From assembly GCA_031841125.1 (NCBI GenBank), contig CM063110.1, positions 57,821,946 to 57,885,945 of the forward strand: a stretch of DNA of 64,000 bases, read 5' to 3'. Positions 34,846 to 44,661 of the stretch are shown here, in pieces (position 1 is the stretch's first letter; each line of letters opens with the position of its first letter). Both the position numbers and the translations under genes were made by a program. A model generated the notes under the pieces. That model had not been told where the DNA came from. It ran no database searches and was given only the letters and a program-made list of their open reading frames with translations. The stretch is from Acanthococcus lagerstroemiae (taxonomy: Eukaryota; Arthropoda; Insecta; Hemiptera; Eriococcidae).

Positions 34846-35329
34846 CGGGGCCAAGACCTGGGCCACCACCAGAAAACAGGAAAGGAAGATTAATACGGCC
34901 CAAAACTCAATGTTGAGGAGCATTCTCCAAGTGAAACTAAGAGACCACATAAAAATAGAGGAAATAATTAACAGGACTAAAGCCAAAAACATCTGGGTTG
35001 CCATCAAGCGGCTAAAATGGAAGTATGCTGGCCACGTTGTACAAGAATCGGGACTCAACTGGAACAAGATTCTGACAACATGGATCCCGGACCAAAAAGA
35101 AAGACCGGTCAGAAGATCGTCTGACGAACTGTTGCAAGGCGGAGGGTCCAATGAATGTACCTGGCCAGAGATAGGGACAAATGGAGGAAAGTGACGGAGC
35201 GCTATACCCAGAAATGGGTAGCCGAAGGAGGAGTTAGCCAGAGGTGAATTCGCCTACCTAGTGTAAAAAGATCTTGTTATCTCCTAATTGAGATAAGCTC
35301 AATAAATAAATAACAAAAATTAATAAAAA
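34846..35329 (+). mobile_element. 5'-truncated RTE LINE tail with 12-bp target duplication
   Basis: Encodes only the C-terminal region of an RTE ORF: YGAKTWATTRKQERKINTAQ, then MLRSILQVKL, RTKAKNIWVAIKRLKWKYAGH and a W-x-P segment, then stops. The tail contains AATAAATAAATAA. ATGTAAGACATA flanks both ends (34834-34845 and 35330-35341, 12 of 12). It is a clean example of target-primed insertion with strong 5' truncation. Confidence 0.9.
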
Positions 35330-35464
35330 ATGTAAGACATATGCGTCTTACGTTCTTCTGAACGATGTAGCTGCGCTACAGGAATAATCAGGAATATTTT
35401 TCGATAAGTACGATTAATATGCGAACTCCGATTGTAACTCTGCGATATAACATGTAAGGCACAT

Positions 35465-36077
35465 TCATACATCCTTGCTCAGGAGAACCGTGTCACCATA
35501 CTATGGCGGCATAAAAGGGAACATAATCGCTGGCAAGCTGGCGATGGATGGCATAAAAAGAGAACTGGCAACACCCAGGCCGTGTCTTCCTGTAGCATAC
35601 AGCGTCATGAAATCCAAAGTAAAGGCTTGGATAAGTAAGCAGACGTAGCATGAAAGTCAGCAAAACACTGATACGGGACGCCCCCAGTAAGTATGCCAAG
35701 TTTCTATTAGGGCTTGACGGGAAACATGCAAGGCTCATGGTTGGACTAACTGGTCATGGAGCCAAAAAACACATGTGGTATAAAATAAGAGTGGTGAAAA
35801 GCGGCTCCTGTACGTACTGTGGAGAATAGGAAGAAACCTAGATCCATATCATATGTCAATGCCCAGCAATAGCCGAGACAAGACGCGAAGCACTGGAACT
35901 AGAGTATCCAGTATCCAGTGAAATCAAAGGGATAGAGCTCAGTAAAATTCGTAAAAGTGAGGCTACTGAGCCGATCCTTAACAGTAACTTGAGGAATAGT
36001 GCAATGGACTACAAAGTCTGAGCACTCGGCGCATACAGCGCCACCTCACACACAAATGAATGAATGAAACAGTGAAA
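35465..36077 (+). pseudogene. C-terminal fragment of another LINE (Jockey/R1/I-like ORF2)
   Basis: One frame reads YAKFLLGLDGKHARLMVGLTG and then HGAKKHMWYKIRV, followed by CTYCGE and IHIICQCPAIAETRREALE. A GLLTGH-type motif followed by CxxC and H/C residues is usual after the RNase H region of Jockey/R1/I LINEs. Internal stops (for example in the CGE.EET segment) show decay. It ends in a short (ATGA)n tail at about 36055-36075. Its 5' side is truncated at an undefined place. Confidence 0.6.
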
Positions 36078-36479
36078 ACGCACATTCAGTGTATTGTATT
36101 TTCTGGTTAAAGAACATCGCCGTCTTCGTTCGTTAACGTCTTATCGTTTCGACTCAGGTTGGTAATTGAATTTTACTTGTTTTCTCTCAGTTTTTACTTA
36201 AATGTACCTCGATTGTGTCCTGTAAATGCTTCACTGAATTCTGCGTCTTCGATATCCGACTTGTCTGCGTGTCGACATTTCCACATCTTAGACGTATTAA
36301 TCAGTCTGGTTACTTTACTATCAGACATTGTAAACCACTTCGTGAAGAAGACAGCGAAACACAAACGTCAGATCGCTAATTGAGAAGGAGGCTTCCTACA
36401 GAAGTGCATTAAACATCAGCAGTACCCACCTTTACCCTAATTACGCACACGCTGTATCTTCGCTCCCAAATTTGGCACC

Positions 36480-37770
36480 AACTCGCCGAACGCCATCGCT
36501 CATTTAGCGTACCTCCGGGTGCGACAATAAATTAGTGTGTACGAGTTATTCGACCTCTCTCCGCACTTCCGCCATCGCCGCCGTCCGAGTCGCCGCGCGT
36601 GATCCCATTTCCAGTCGTTATCGCGGGGACTGGAGCGAGCACCGTGCACACACCGTACCGACTACCCGGGGCACCCAAGAGGACCACCCGAAAGCGTATA
36701 CCACCGTACACGCCAACTGCTAATCCTGGCCAACAATTTCAAGAATTTCTCGGCGCGTTTCGCCGATATTTTTACGACCGGCAGTCGACGAACGCTGGCA
36801 GGCACCAGGCGGCGGTGACGAGCTAATGAGCGGCTGAACGTGCGCGAATCACGAGCGCGTATATTCTGGACGTGCGCGGCGTCACTTCTCGCCAGCTGAG
36901 AGACGCACTGGTCCGCGGAGCTACCGAAATTCACGAGAACGTACAGCTCTCGTACGGGACGAAAGTGCCGCGGCCCTGTTGAAGACACTCAGATCCAGTT
37001 CGTTAGTGACAACTCTGCGTGGGTATTTCTAGAAACCGGCCATACAGACAAATCTGGACGCGGCGAAGGCAATCGAAAATTTATAGGTCGACTCGAACGC
37101 GTTCGAGCGGGCGCACACAAATCGAAAAGATATGTAAAGATATTTCGAGAACGTCCGGACGGCGCATAAATTTGTCGGCGTTGCCCCGGACCTCATCTCT
37201 CGAGTCTGGATACGCCGCGGTGCCTCCACGACTCCACGTATGCGGTCGTCAGTCCACGGCCCACCTCGTGCCAGTCAACCAACTATACATACTGCAGGTA
37301 TTCTACGCAGCCTTCTACGTAGGCATAAACTTTCGGATATTGTTGCAGGTACGTAACATTTTTCTGTATAAACACGCGGAGCTCGCAACAAATCTCGTAT
37401 AACGAGAAAACGATAACTAAATTATCGTTGTATTTTCGGATACGGATGCGCGCGGCCGCATCGAAAGCGTAGGAGGCGGAATCGGCATCGCGGGTCCGCA
37501 ATTAGGAAAAAGGAAATGACCGGGTCCGACTCGAAGACGAGGAGGTTTTCGGTCTCGGAAATAACTTGAAATGACGAAGCAGCGGCCGCCACCAGTCGCA
37601 TCGGGATAATGTTCCGAGCGAGTTGGCCGGTACAATGAAGTGTAGCTTGACTTCACTTTTTCGGAGCCGATGAACCGCGGCACCACCGACACACCGACAC
37701 TCTTGCGCCGACCAAAACGCTCCCTGCTCGTCACGCTAATAACCGAGACTTCCATTCAATAAACATAAGA
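36480..37770. other. GC-rich island, unassigned
   Basis: Clearly richer in G+C and CpG than the rest of the window. Short coherent-looking open stretches exist (for example ILDVRGVTSRQLRDALVRG at about 36855, plus strand), but no domain is recognisable. AATAAA occurs at about 36525 and 37758. It could be a decayed LTR element, transferred DNA or a host promoter/first-exon region. I cannot choose between these. Confidence 0.35.
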
Positions 37771-37923
37771 CAAGGAAAGACACGGTTTCTTTTTCCTTTC
37801 TCTTCTATGTTTTTTTTTCTTACGTTTCTTTTTTCCACCCCCCGCCCCGGCCACCTCTAATTCACCCGATGTTCGAAAAGTCTCGACACCGAAGCCGAAG
37901 ATTCAATTCATCCGGCGAAGTTC

Positions 37924-38313
37924 TGTTACGGTAATATACCGAGCATCCGTCTAAAGTACGATATTCAGGCATGTAGTATTAACGGACAACCAAAGTAAAC
38001 AGCAAAGTACTTAGATAACTTTTTCGAACCATCCAAAAGTAAATAGATGAAATACGCGTACGCTTTCGAACTTCAATCAGACTTCGATCTGAGACAAGCT
38101 GCTAATCTCTCTTCTTGTGGCTATAAAAACTAGAAGTTAAGGCTAAGTAAAGGGCATTCGTCATGTAATCGAACGACATTCGTAGTGTATTGATATTCTT
38201 CTCGATGCCAAAAGGCACCTTACGATGTATGTGTCGACCTAATTCATAAATTAAAAGGGTTAAGTTCAAAAACTTGTCATTATTCTTTTTCGCGACTCGG
38301 TGAGCACGTAACA
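37924..38313 (+). repeat. 5' LTR, provirus copy 1
   Basis: 390 bp, starting TGTTACGG and ending CACGTAACA, so the ends are short inverted repeats (TGTTAC/GTAACA). A TATAAAA box lies at 38122-38128 and would serve as promoter for the genomic RNA. I saw no difference from the LTRs at 47669 and 58789. Confidence 0.95.
38122..38128 (+). promoter_or_regulatory. TATA box in 5' LTR
   Basis: GGCTATAAAAACTAG context in the central part of the LTR, a plausible core promoter for RNA polymerase II. The same sequence is present in the other LTRs. Confidence 0.5.
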
Positions 38314-38316
38314 AAC

Positions 38317-38373
38317 TGGCGCAGTCGGTAGCTATAGTATCGGCGTCAACGTAACAAACTGGCGCAGTCGGTA
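38317..38373 (+). promoter_or_regulatory. Duplicated primer-binding site (tRNA-Ser type)
   Basis: TGGCGCAGTCGGTA occurs at 38317-38330 and again at 38360-38373. It is complementary to the 3' end of insect tRNA-Ser, the primer of several errantiviruses. A 43-bp unit starting at 38306 is duplicated. It includes the last 8 bases of the LTR, the primer site and an 18-base spacer (GCTATAGTATCGGCGTCA) that is absent from copy 2, which has a single site at 59182. Confidence 0.85.
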
Positions 38374-38420
38374 TTGCAATTCTGCGGTGTCATTCGTCGT
38401 ATTTCGCCGGAGATCTACTT

Positions 38421-38552
38421 GAACAATTAGAGAAGCGTTAGGCGCGCTAATTTGTTCAAAAACAACTAGAAAAGCGTTAGGCGCGCTAGTTGATTCGATT
38501 CCTTGAACCCCTACGAGAAGTTAGAGAAGCGTGAGGCGCGCTAACTCTCTCG
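38421..38552 (+). promoter_or_regulatory. Three tandem stem-loops in the proviral leader
   Basis: Three hairpins at 38421-38457, 38463-38492 and 38514-38552 share an almost invariant 16-base loop (AGAAGCGTTAGGCGCG with one or two changes) but have different stems that still pair: AATTAG/CTAATT, CAACTAG/CTAGTTG and GTTAG/CTAAC. They lie between the primer site and gag. By position this could be an RNA packaging or translation signal. That is inference. Confidence 0.7.
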
Positions 38553-39028
38553 GCAGCGGATACCAGAATCGGTAGAAACCCAGCAACTTCGGAAACCCGT
38601 GGAAAACTCCGTTCTTGGATCGTAGCGGATCTCATCTGGAGCGGAAACCCAGTCAACAAGTGGACAGCCTGATCAACTCGACACTTCGGAGATTGGAACC
38701 TACGTACACCGGAAATCAACGATTGGGAGTAAGTGATCAAGTATTTGTCCTGGAAAACCCATAACTTAGAAAGTGCAAAATAGGAACGTAGGAAATTATT
38801 AACGTAAAAAATCATTAAAAACTACGTATCTAACTTTAAAGGAATCACGAATAACGTAAAACTTCGTACGTAGAAAAACTACGGAATTATTGAAGGAAAT
38901 TCATGCACAAAGGAAAATTAATTAGAACCCTAAATCAAAATTTTTAAAGGAACACGTGCAAAAAGCACATCTTATTGAATTAGAATTGTAACGAACTATT
39001 TCGGAAAAAGGGAAATTAAAAGGTCGAC

Positions 39029-40837
39029 ATGGAAAGTAATGACGAAAGGAACCCACCCCCGATTCCACCCAAATCGAATGCCAATGCGAATGAAAATATA
39101 ACTGAAATTTCAGGAAGGCCGGAAACTCCCAAAGAAGGAGACGAATCACGTTTAACGGAAAAATTTGAAATGGCCAAGGAAAAAATTGAAAGGGAACGGG
39201 AGGAATTATTTAAACGATTAAAAGAATTAAAAATGTATGAATCAGAAATGAATCAAATTATGAAAGACGGGGCGGAAAATTCAAAAAACGTATCAGGAAA
39301 ATTAGCCTCATTTGTAAAAGAAGCAACTGATTATGAAACTGACGAAAATGAAAGTGAAAAAGAAAAGGGAATATTAGGCAACCCAAAAAGGGACCACCCC
39401 AAAAAATTTGAACGAGGGCAAATAGGCAACCTAGAAAGGGACCCCCTCAAGGCTAAAGACAGGAGACAAGGCAACCCAGAACGGGACCACTCCACATCAG
39501 ATAGTTTCTTCTCCGACAATTCAGAATACCCAAAAGGAGGTAGTAAGGAAGAAGGCTACAGGAAGTTTAGAAAGAGGCTTAATTCAGGAAAAAATAAAAA
39601 GAAATGGGAAAGGAATGCCAGGAAAAATTACGCAAGTAGCGCATCAAATTGGAGCAATAGCTCAAACAGGTTATCCGATAGTTCAGAATATTCAGCGAAT
39701 AAAAGTGATCAAGAAAATCACGAAAAATTTGAAAACAAGCGAAAAGAGAAAAAAGGAAAGAAGAATGTATACACAATGCAATTTTTGGCAAACCTAATCT
39801 CGGAAACCTTTAATGGGGAATTTAAACAGCTAAATGCATTTATTGACTGCTGCGATGAAGCAGATAGTTTAGCAGGTGAAGATCAAAAAATAGGATTATT
39901 AACAGTTATTAAAACAAAAATAAAGGATCCCGCTAAATCCCAGTTAAGGGCAAGTAAATGCGAGAACTGGAAGGAGTTACGTAAGAAATTATTGAAATTG
40001 TATTCAGAGAACAAATCAGGGGAACAATATTATGAGCAATTATGCAATGTACGCCAATTTAGGGATGAATCAGTAATGCAATTTTACACACGTATCCAAA
40101 ATATTGTGGCAAAAATTTTGAGTGGGAATGGAAACGATGAACACGCAGCGAGGTATGCGAATAAGTTGGCTTTAAATAGATTCGTGTACCATACACATCC
40201 CGACACATCTATGTATTTGAGACTAAGTAAAGTGAAAAGCATGAATGACGCATTGCAAACGGCCCTCGAACAAGAACGAATTGAAAGTCAGAAAAAGAAA
40301 GGAAGGAATTTCAGGAACAAAAAGGAAAGATATTCAGGTTACAAAAGAAATTTTGAAAGTAAATGGTGTTCGAATTGTAGAATGGAAAATCATAATACGA
40401 TTGAATGTGGTAGAAAGCAAAACGTGAATCAAAATCAGAATTCGGAAAACGAACAGACCTCAAAATTTTGTAAAAACTGTAAGCGAAAAGGACATAGTGA
40501 AAATGAATGCTACAGGAGAAATGAAGGAACAATTTTTAAGTTCTCATGTCATTACTGTAAGAAAGAAGGGCATAAAAGTGTTGAATGTAGGAAAAAAATG
40601 TTCGACGAAAAGAAAAAAGGAAATAAATACTGTAAAAATTGTAATATGAGAAACCATAGTACGGAAGAATGTTTTAGAAATAGGTCAAATGACTCGGAAA
40701 AAAGGGCGTTAAACTACAACGGTCTACGGGAAAGCCTCGGCCCAGTGGACCCACAGGAATCAAAACCGAGGAACGAAATAACGAACAAGGAGGGCAACAA
40801 AAACAAAATTCGGGAGAACCAAATCTACAAAGACTAG
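39029..40837 (+). CDS. gag: Gag polyprotein, provirus copy 1
   Basis: 602 codons, intact. It forms the virus-like particle and binds genomic RNA. The N-terminus is proline-rich (NPPPIPP), followed by a charged helical stretch. A long Lys/Asn/Ser-rich hydrophilic region (about residues 95-240) differs strongly from copy 2. A capsid-like region follows (from YTMQFLANLISE, about 248, to about 420). Four CCHC zinc knuckles of spacing C-x2-C-x4-H-x4-C start at residues 447, 481, 507 and 535. Four knuckles are unusual for insect errantiviruses, whose Gag often has none (family knowledge). The stop at 40835 lies inside the pol frame, which is open from 40693, giving a -1 relation and about 145 bases of overlap. 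An A6 run at 40698-40703 is a possible slip site. Confidence 0.9.
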   Translation: MESNDERNPPPIPPKSNANANENITEISGRPETPKEGDESRLTEKFEMAKEKIEREREELFKRLKELKMYESEMNQIMKDGAENSKNVSGKLASFVKEATDYETDENESEKEKGILGNPKRDHPKKFERGQIGNLERDPLKAKDRRQGNPERDHSTSDSFFSDNSEYPKGGSKEEGYRKFRKRLNSGKNKKKWERNARKNYASSASNWSNSSNRLSDSSEYSANKSDQENHEKFENKRKEKKGKKNVYTMQFLANLISETFNGEFKQLNAFIDCCDEADSLAGEDQKIGLLTVIKTKIKDPAKSQLRASKCENWKELRKKLLKLYSENKSGEQYYEQLCNVRQFRDESVMQFYTRIQNIVAKILSGNGNDEHAARYANKLALNRFVYHTHPDTSMYLRLSKVKSMNDALQTALEQERIESQKKKGRNFRNKKERYSGYKRNFESKWCSNCRMENHNTIECGRKQNVNQNQNSENEQTSKFCKNCKRKGHSENECYRRNEGTIFKFSCHYCKKEGHKSVECRKKMFDEKKKGNKYCKNCNMRNHSTEECFRNRSNDSEKRALNYNGLRESLGPVDPQESKPRNEITNKEGNKNKIRENQIYKD

Positions 40838-43800
40838 ATTGTGAACCCAAAATTATTAAGGCGAAAGCGATAACAAATCCCGATGCAGGATTAATGTATT
40901 TCTTTATAAATTCGCCATCAGCAGCCCGAACTTGTCTGAAATTTATTATTGATCCAGGTGCAACAAATTCAATTATTAAAGCCCATGCACTGGACCCAGA
41001 AACAGAATATGAGACGAACGAAATTATACATTTAAATGGAATAGTGGCAGATCAAGCAATAAAATCGATAGGGCACACGGAAATAATTTGGAACCCCCTA
41101 GTGGAACGGAATTGAAACAGAAATTTCACATAATAAACGGACCCTCAGGAATACCTTTCGATGGGCTAGTAGGAATAGACTTCATGAGAAAATTTTGTAA
41201 AATTATTAGCTACGAAAGAGACATTTTGGTTTTGAAAAATGACAAGATCCCAATCAAAATCTTGTACATTCAAGAAGATACGAATACGAAAACGTTAAAA
41301 TTAGGAAGCCCTGACTCGCAAGAAAGTAAATTCACGATTCTAAAAGCTAGAACAGAAACAGTAGTAGAGGTCAAAGTTCTAAATCCGGAGATTGAGGAAG
41401 GTATAATACCAGAAATTGATATAGGTACAAATTTACTCGTATCCAAAGCAATAACAAAGGTAGATCAAAGGTCAAAAGCATATGCAACTATTCTGAACAC
41501 ATCAGACACTGATTACAAATATGTACCACTCGAAATTGAACTCGAACCTTTCGAAGAACAAAAGGCGATAATTTTTGACCAGAATTACGAAACAAACGGA
41601 GATAACGATAGAACGAAAAAGATAGGGATAACAGGGAAAGCAAAGTCCACACCTAAAACTAGGAACGAACGTTTGGAAAATGAAATACGAACGGAACATT
41701 TGAATGGGGAAGAAAGAGGAAAATTGCTTGAAATTTGCAAAAAGTTTAACGATGTTTTTTATCTGAAAGGAGACACATTAACCTGCTCCAACATAACGGA
41801 ACATGCCATAAGGGTAAAAACGGACACCCCCATAAACATAAAAAATTATAGGCAACCAGAGAGTTTGAAAACTGAGATTGATAAACAAGTACAAAAAATG
41901 CTAAGGGAAGGAATAATACGAGAAAGTGTCTCACCATGGAATTCTCCACTATGGATTGTACCAAAAAAGGGATTAGACGAAAATGGAAATAAAAAATGGA
42001 GAATAGTTATTGATTATCGTAGATTAAACGCAGTAACAGTAGGTCAAGCTTCAGTCATACCAAACATTGAGGAAATTTTAGAACATTTGGGGAACGCGAA
42101 ATACTTTTCAACTTTGGATTTAGCCTCGGGATATCACCAAATCAAAATGAAGAAGGAAGATATTGAAAAAACAGCTTTCTCAACGCCTTGTGGACATTTT
42201 GAATTTTTACGTTTACCATTCGGTTTGACCTCAGCGCCTAGTACATTTATGGCAGCCATGCAAAAATGCTTGAAGGGAATGACCCCAAACCAATGCCTTG
42301 TATATCTAGACGACATCATACTTTTTGGAAGAAGTTTAGACGAACATAACAGGAAACTGGAAATAGTTTTAGAAAGACTACAGGAAAACAATTTGAAATT
42401 GCAACCAGAAAAATGTGAATTTCTGAGAAAAGAGGTCACTTACCTAGGACATATCATAAGTGAAGAAGGGTGCAAACCAGACCCAGCAAAAATTGAAAGT
42501 GTAAAAAATTACACCAGACCTCACAATGTAAAGACTTTACAGACTTTTCTTGGTTTATCAGGATACTATCGTCGTTTCATACCAAACTATTCGAAAATAA
42601 CGAAACCATTAACAAAATTGTTGAAAAAAGGGGAAGATTTTATTTGGAAGACTGAACAAGAAGAAGCATTTACAAAATTAAAAGAATTTCTAACAGGACC
42701 CTTAGTTTTACAATTTCCAGACTTTAACAAACCATTCATACTGACAACGGACAGTTCAAATTACGCAATAGGCTCAGTTTTAAGTCAAGGAGAAATACCA
42801 AACGATAAACCGATAGCATTTGCAAGTAGAACTTTAAATAAAGCAGAATGTAACTACTCAACAACGGAAAAGGAACTTTTAGCAATTGTTTGGTCAGTAC
42901 AACATTTTAGACATTACTTATTTGAATACAAATTCGAAATTTATACGGACCATAGACCACTTATTTGGCTATCAAAGGTAAAGGAAGGAGGAAATTCACG
43001 ACTATTAAGATGGAGACTGAAATTAGAAGAATATGACTTTGACATACGTTATAAACCAGGTTGTACTAACAAAATCGCAGACGCCTTAAGTAGAATACGA
43101 AATCCTTTAACTGAAGTAAAAATGGAGAAAATGTTGAAAATCACGAGTGGGCCAACAACAAATGAGGAAAGGAATACGACATTGGAGGTAATAAAAGACT
43201 CAATTTTTTCAAAATCAAAAATAGCAATACTCATGCCCATTATGTCAGAAGAGCCAAGGGAACTAGAAAAATTTCAACGATTCGGACTGAGAAAATTTCC
43301 GGAAAATAGCAAAATTAGTGAAATTTATCATGCTAAAAATAAAAAACGAGATCTCTTTTTGTGTTTCTATAAAAAGAATGCGACTGACAAAGCAAAATTG
43401 GAAGACGTAGCTACATGTATAGAAAATTTAAAAAATCTTTTGGTTACAAATAACATTGAAGAAATCTTCATTTCAACGACGGACAAAAATGATTTCATAA
43501 ATTTTGGAAAATTTAAAAATTTAATAATACGAGTATTTGAGAAAACAAAAATTAAAATCACGATTTGTACAGACGAAAGAATTATGGTACTAAAGGAAAA
43601 TCGACAAAAAATTCTAGACGACCATCACGTGACATTAAATGCAGGACATCCAGGAGTAAAACGGATGTACGAACAAATCAAAGAAAAATACTTTTGGCCA
43701 AAAATGAAAAAAGACATTATTAAATACGTAACTTCATGTAAGAGCTGTCAACTAAACAAAGTAAATAGGAATCCAACGAAAGCACCAATGGAAATTACGA

Positions 43801-44660
43801 CAACAGCCTCTGAACCTTTTGAAAGAATTTTCATTGATACGGTAGGAAAAATGCCAATAACCTTAAACGGGAACGAATACCTGATAACAATACAAGACGA
43901 TTTAACAAAATTTGCATATGCAGTAGCAGTCCCAAATCAAGAAGCCAAAACAATCGCAAAAGAAATTTTGAAATTTTCATCATTAATGGGATTACCAAAA
44001 AATATAATTAGCGATAATGGTCCATCTTTTACGTCAGAAATTATTAAGGACTTGATGAAATTACTGAAAACAAAACATATTTTCACGTCAGTCTATAGAC
44101 CCCAAAGTAATGGAGCGTTGGAACGTTGGCATTCAACTTTGAAAGACTATCTCAAACACTACATAAACGCAAATCAGAATGACTGGGATGAATACGTACA
44201 GTACGCACTTTTTTCGTATAATACACACGTACATGAGACAACGGGAAAAACACCTTACGAATTAGTATTTGGCCATCAAGCTTTTATTCCAAATTCAATT
44301 TCAGGAACACCAAAATTTAAATACACGTACGATGACTATTATAGCAATCTACAAGTCAGATTGAGTCAAATTCATCAAATTGCGAAAGAGAAAATAGAAA
44401 GAGCAAAAGAAAAATCAAAAGGGCAATACGATAAAACGCATCATAATCCAAAAAATTATAAAGTGGGAGATCAAGTAGTAATCCAAAATAAAATCATTCA
44501 GAAGGGGAAAACGAAAAAATTATCACCAAACTATTCAGGACCTTATACTGTAGAACAAATCAACCCCAATAACTCTTTAAAAATTAAGATCAAGAAAAAC
44601 AAAAGTCAGAATTATCATACTGATATGGTAAAACCCTATGTTGCAGGTACAAGCAAATAA
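40693..44660 (+). pseudogene. pol: Pol polyprotein, provirus copy 1 (one frameshift)
   Basis: Encodes protease, reverse transcriptase, RNase H and integrase. It is open in the -1 frame relative to gag from 40693. Protease: IDPGATNSII, with P-G-A in place of the usual S/T-G-A. The frame breaks at 41087-41089, where a run of four T in copy 2 is three T here. The remaining 1190-codon frame (41088-44660) contains the rest. Numbering from 41088: RT with LPFGLTSAPSTF and YLDD (406-409); RNase H with TTDSSNYAIG and TDHRPL; integrase with an HHCC zinc domain (second Cys pair at 884) and a D,D-35-E triad at Asp 917, Asp 976 and Glu 1012. The stop is 2 bases before the env ATG. Apart from the single-base loss, all catalytic motifs look intact. 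Confidence 0.95.
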
Positions 44661-44661
44661 A

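Noticed and set aside
40698..40703. A6 run as a canonical -1 frameshift heptamer
   Set aside because: The run lies at the start of the gag/pol overlap, but its codon phase does not fit the classical X-XXY-YYZ pattern, so I list it only as possible.
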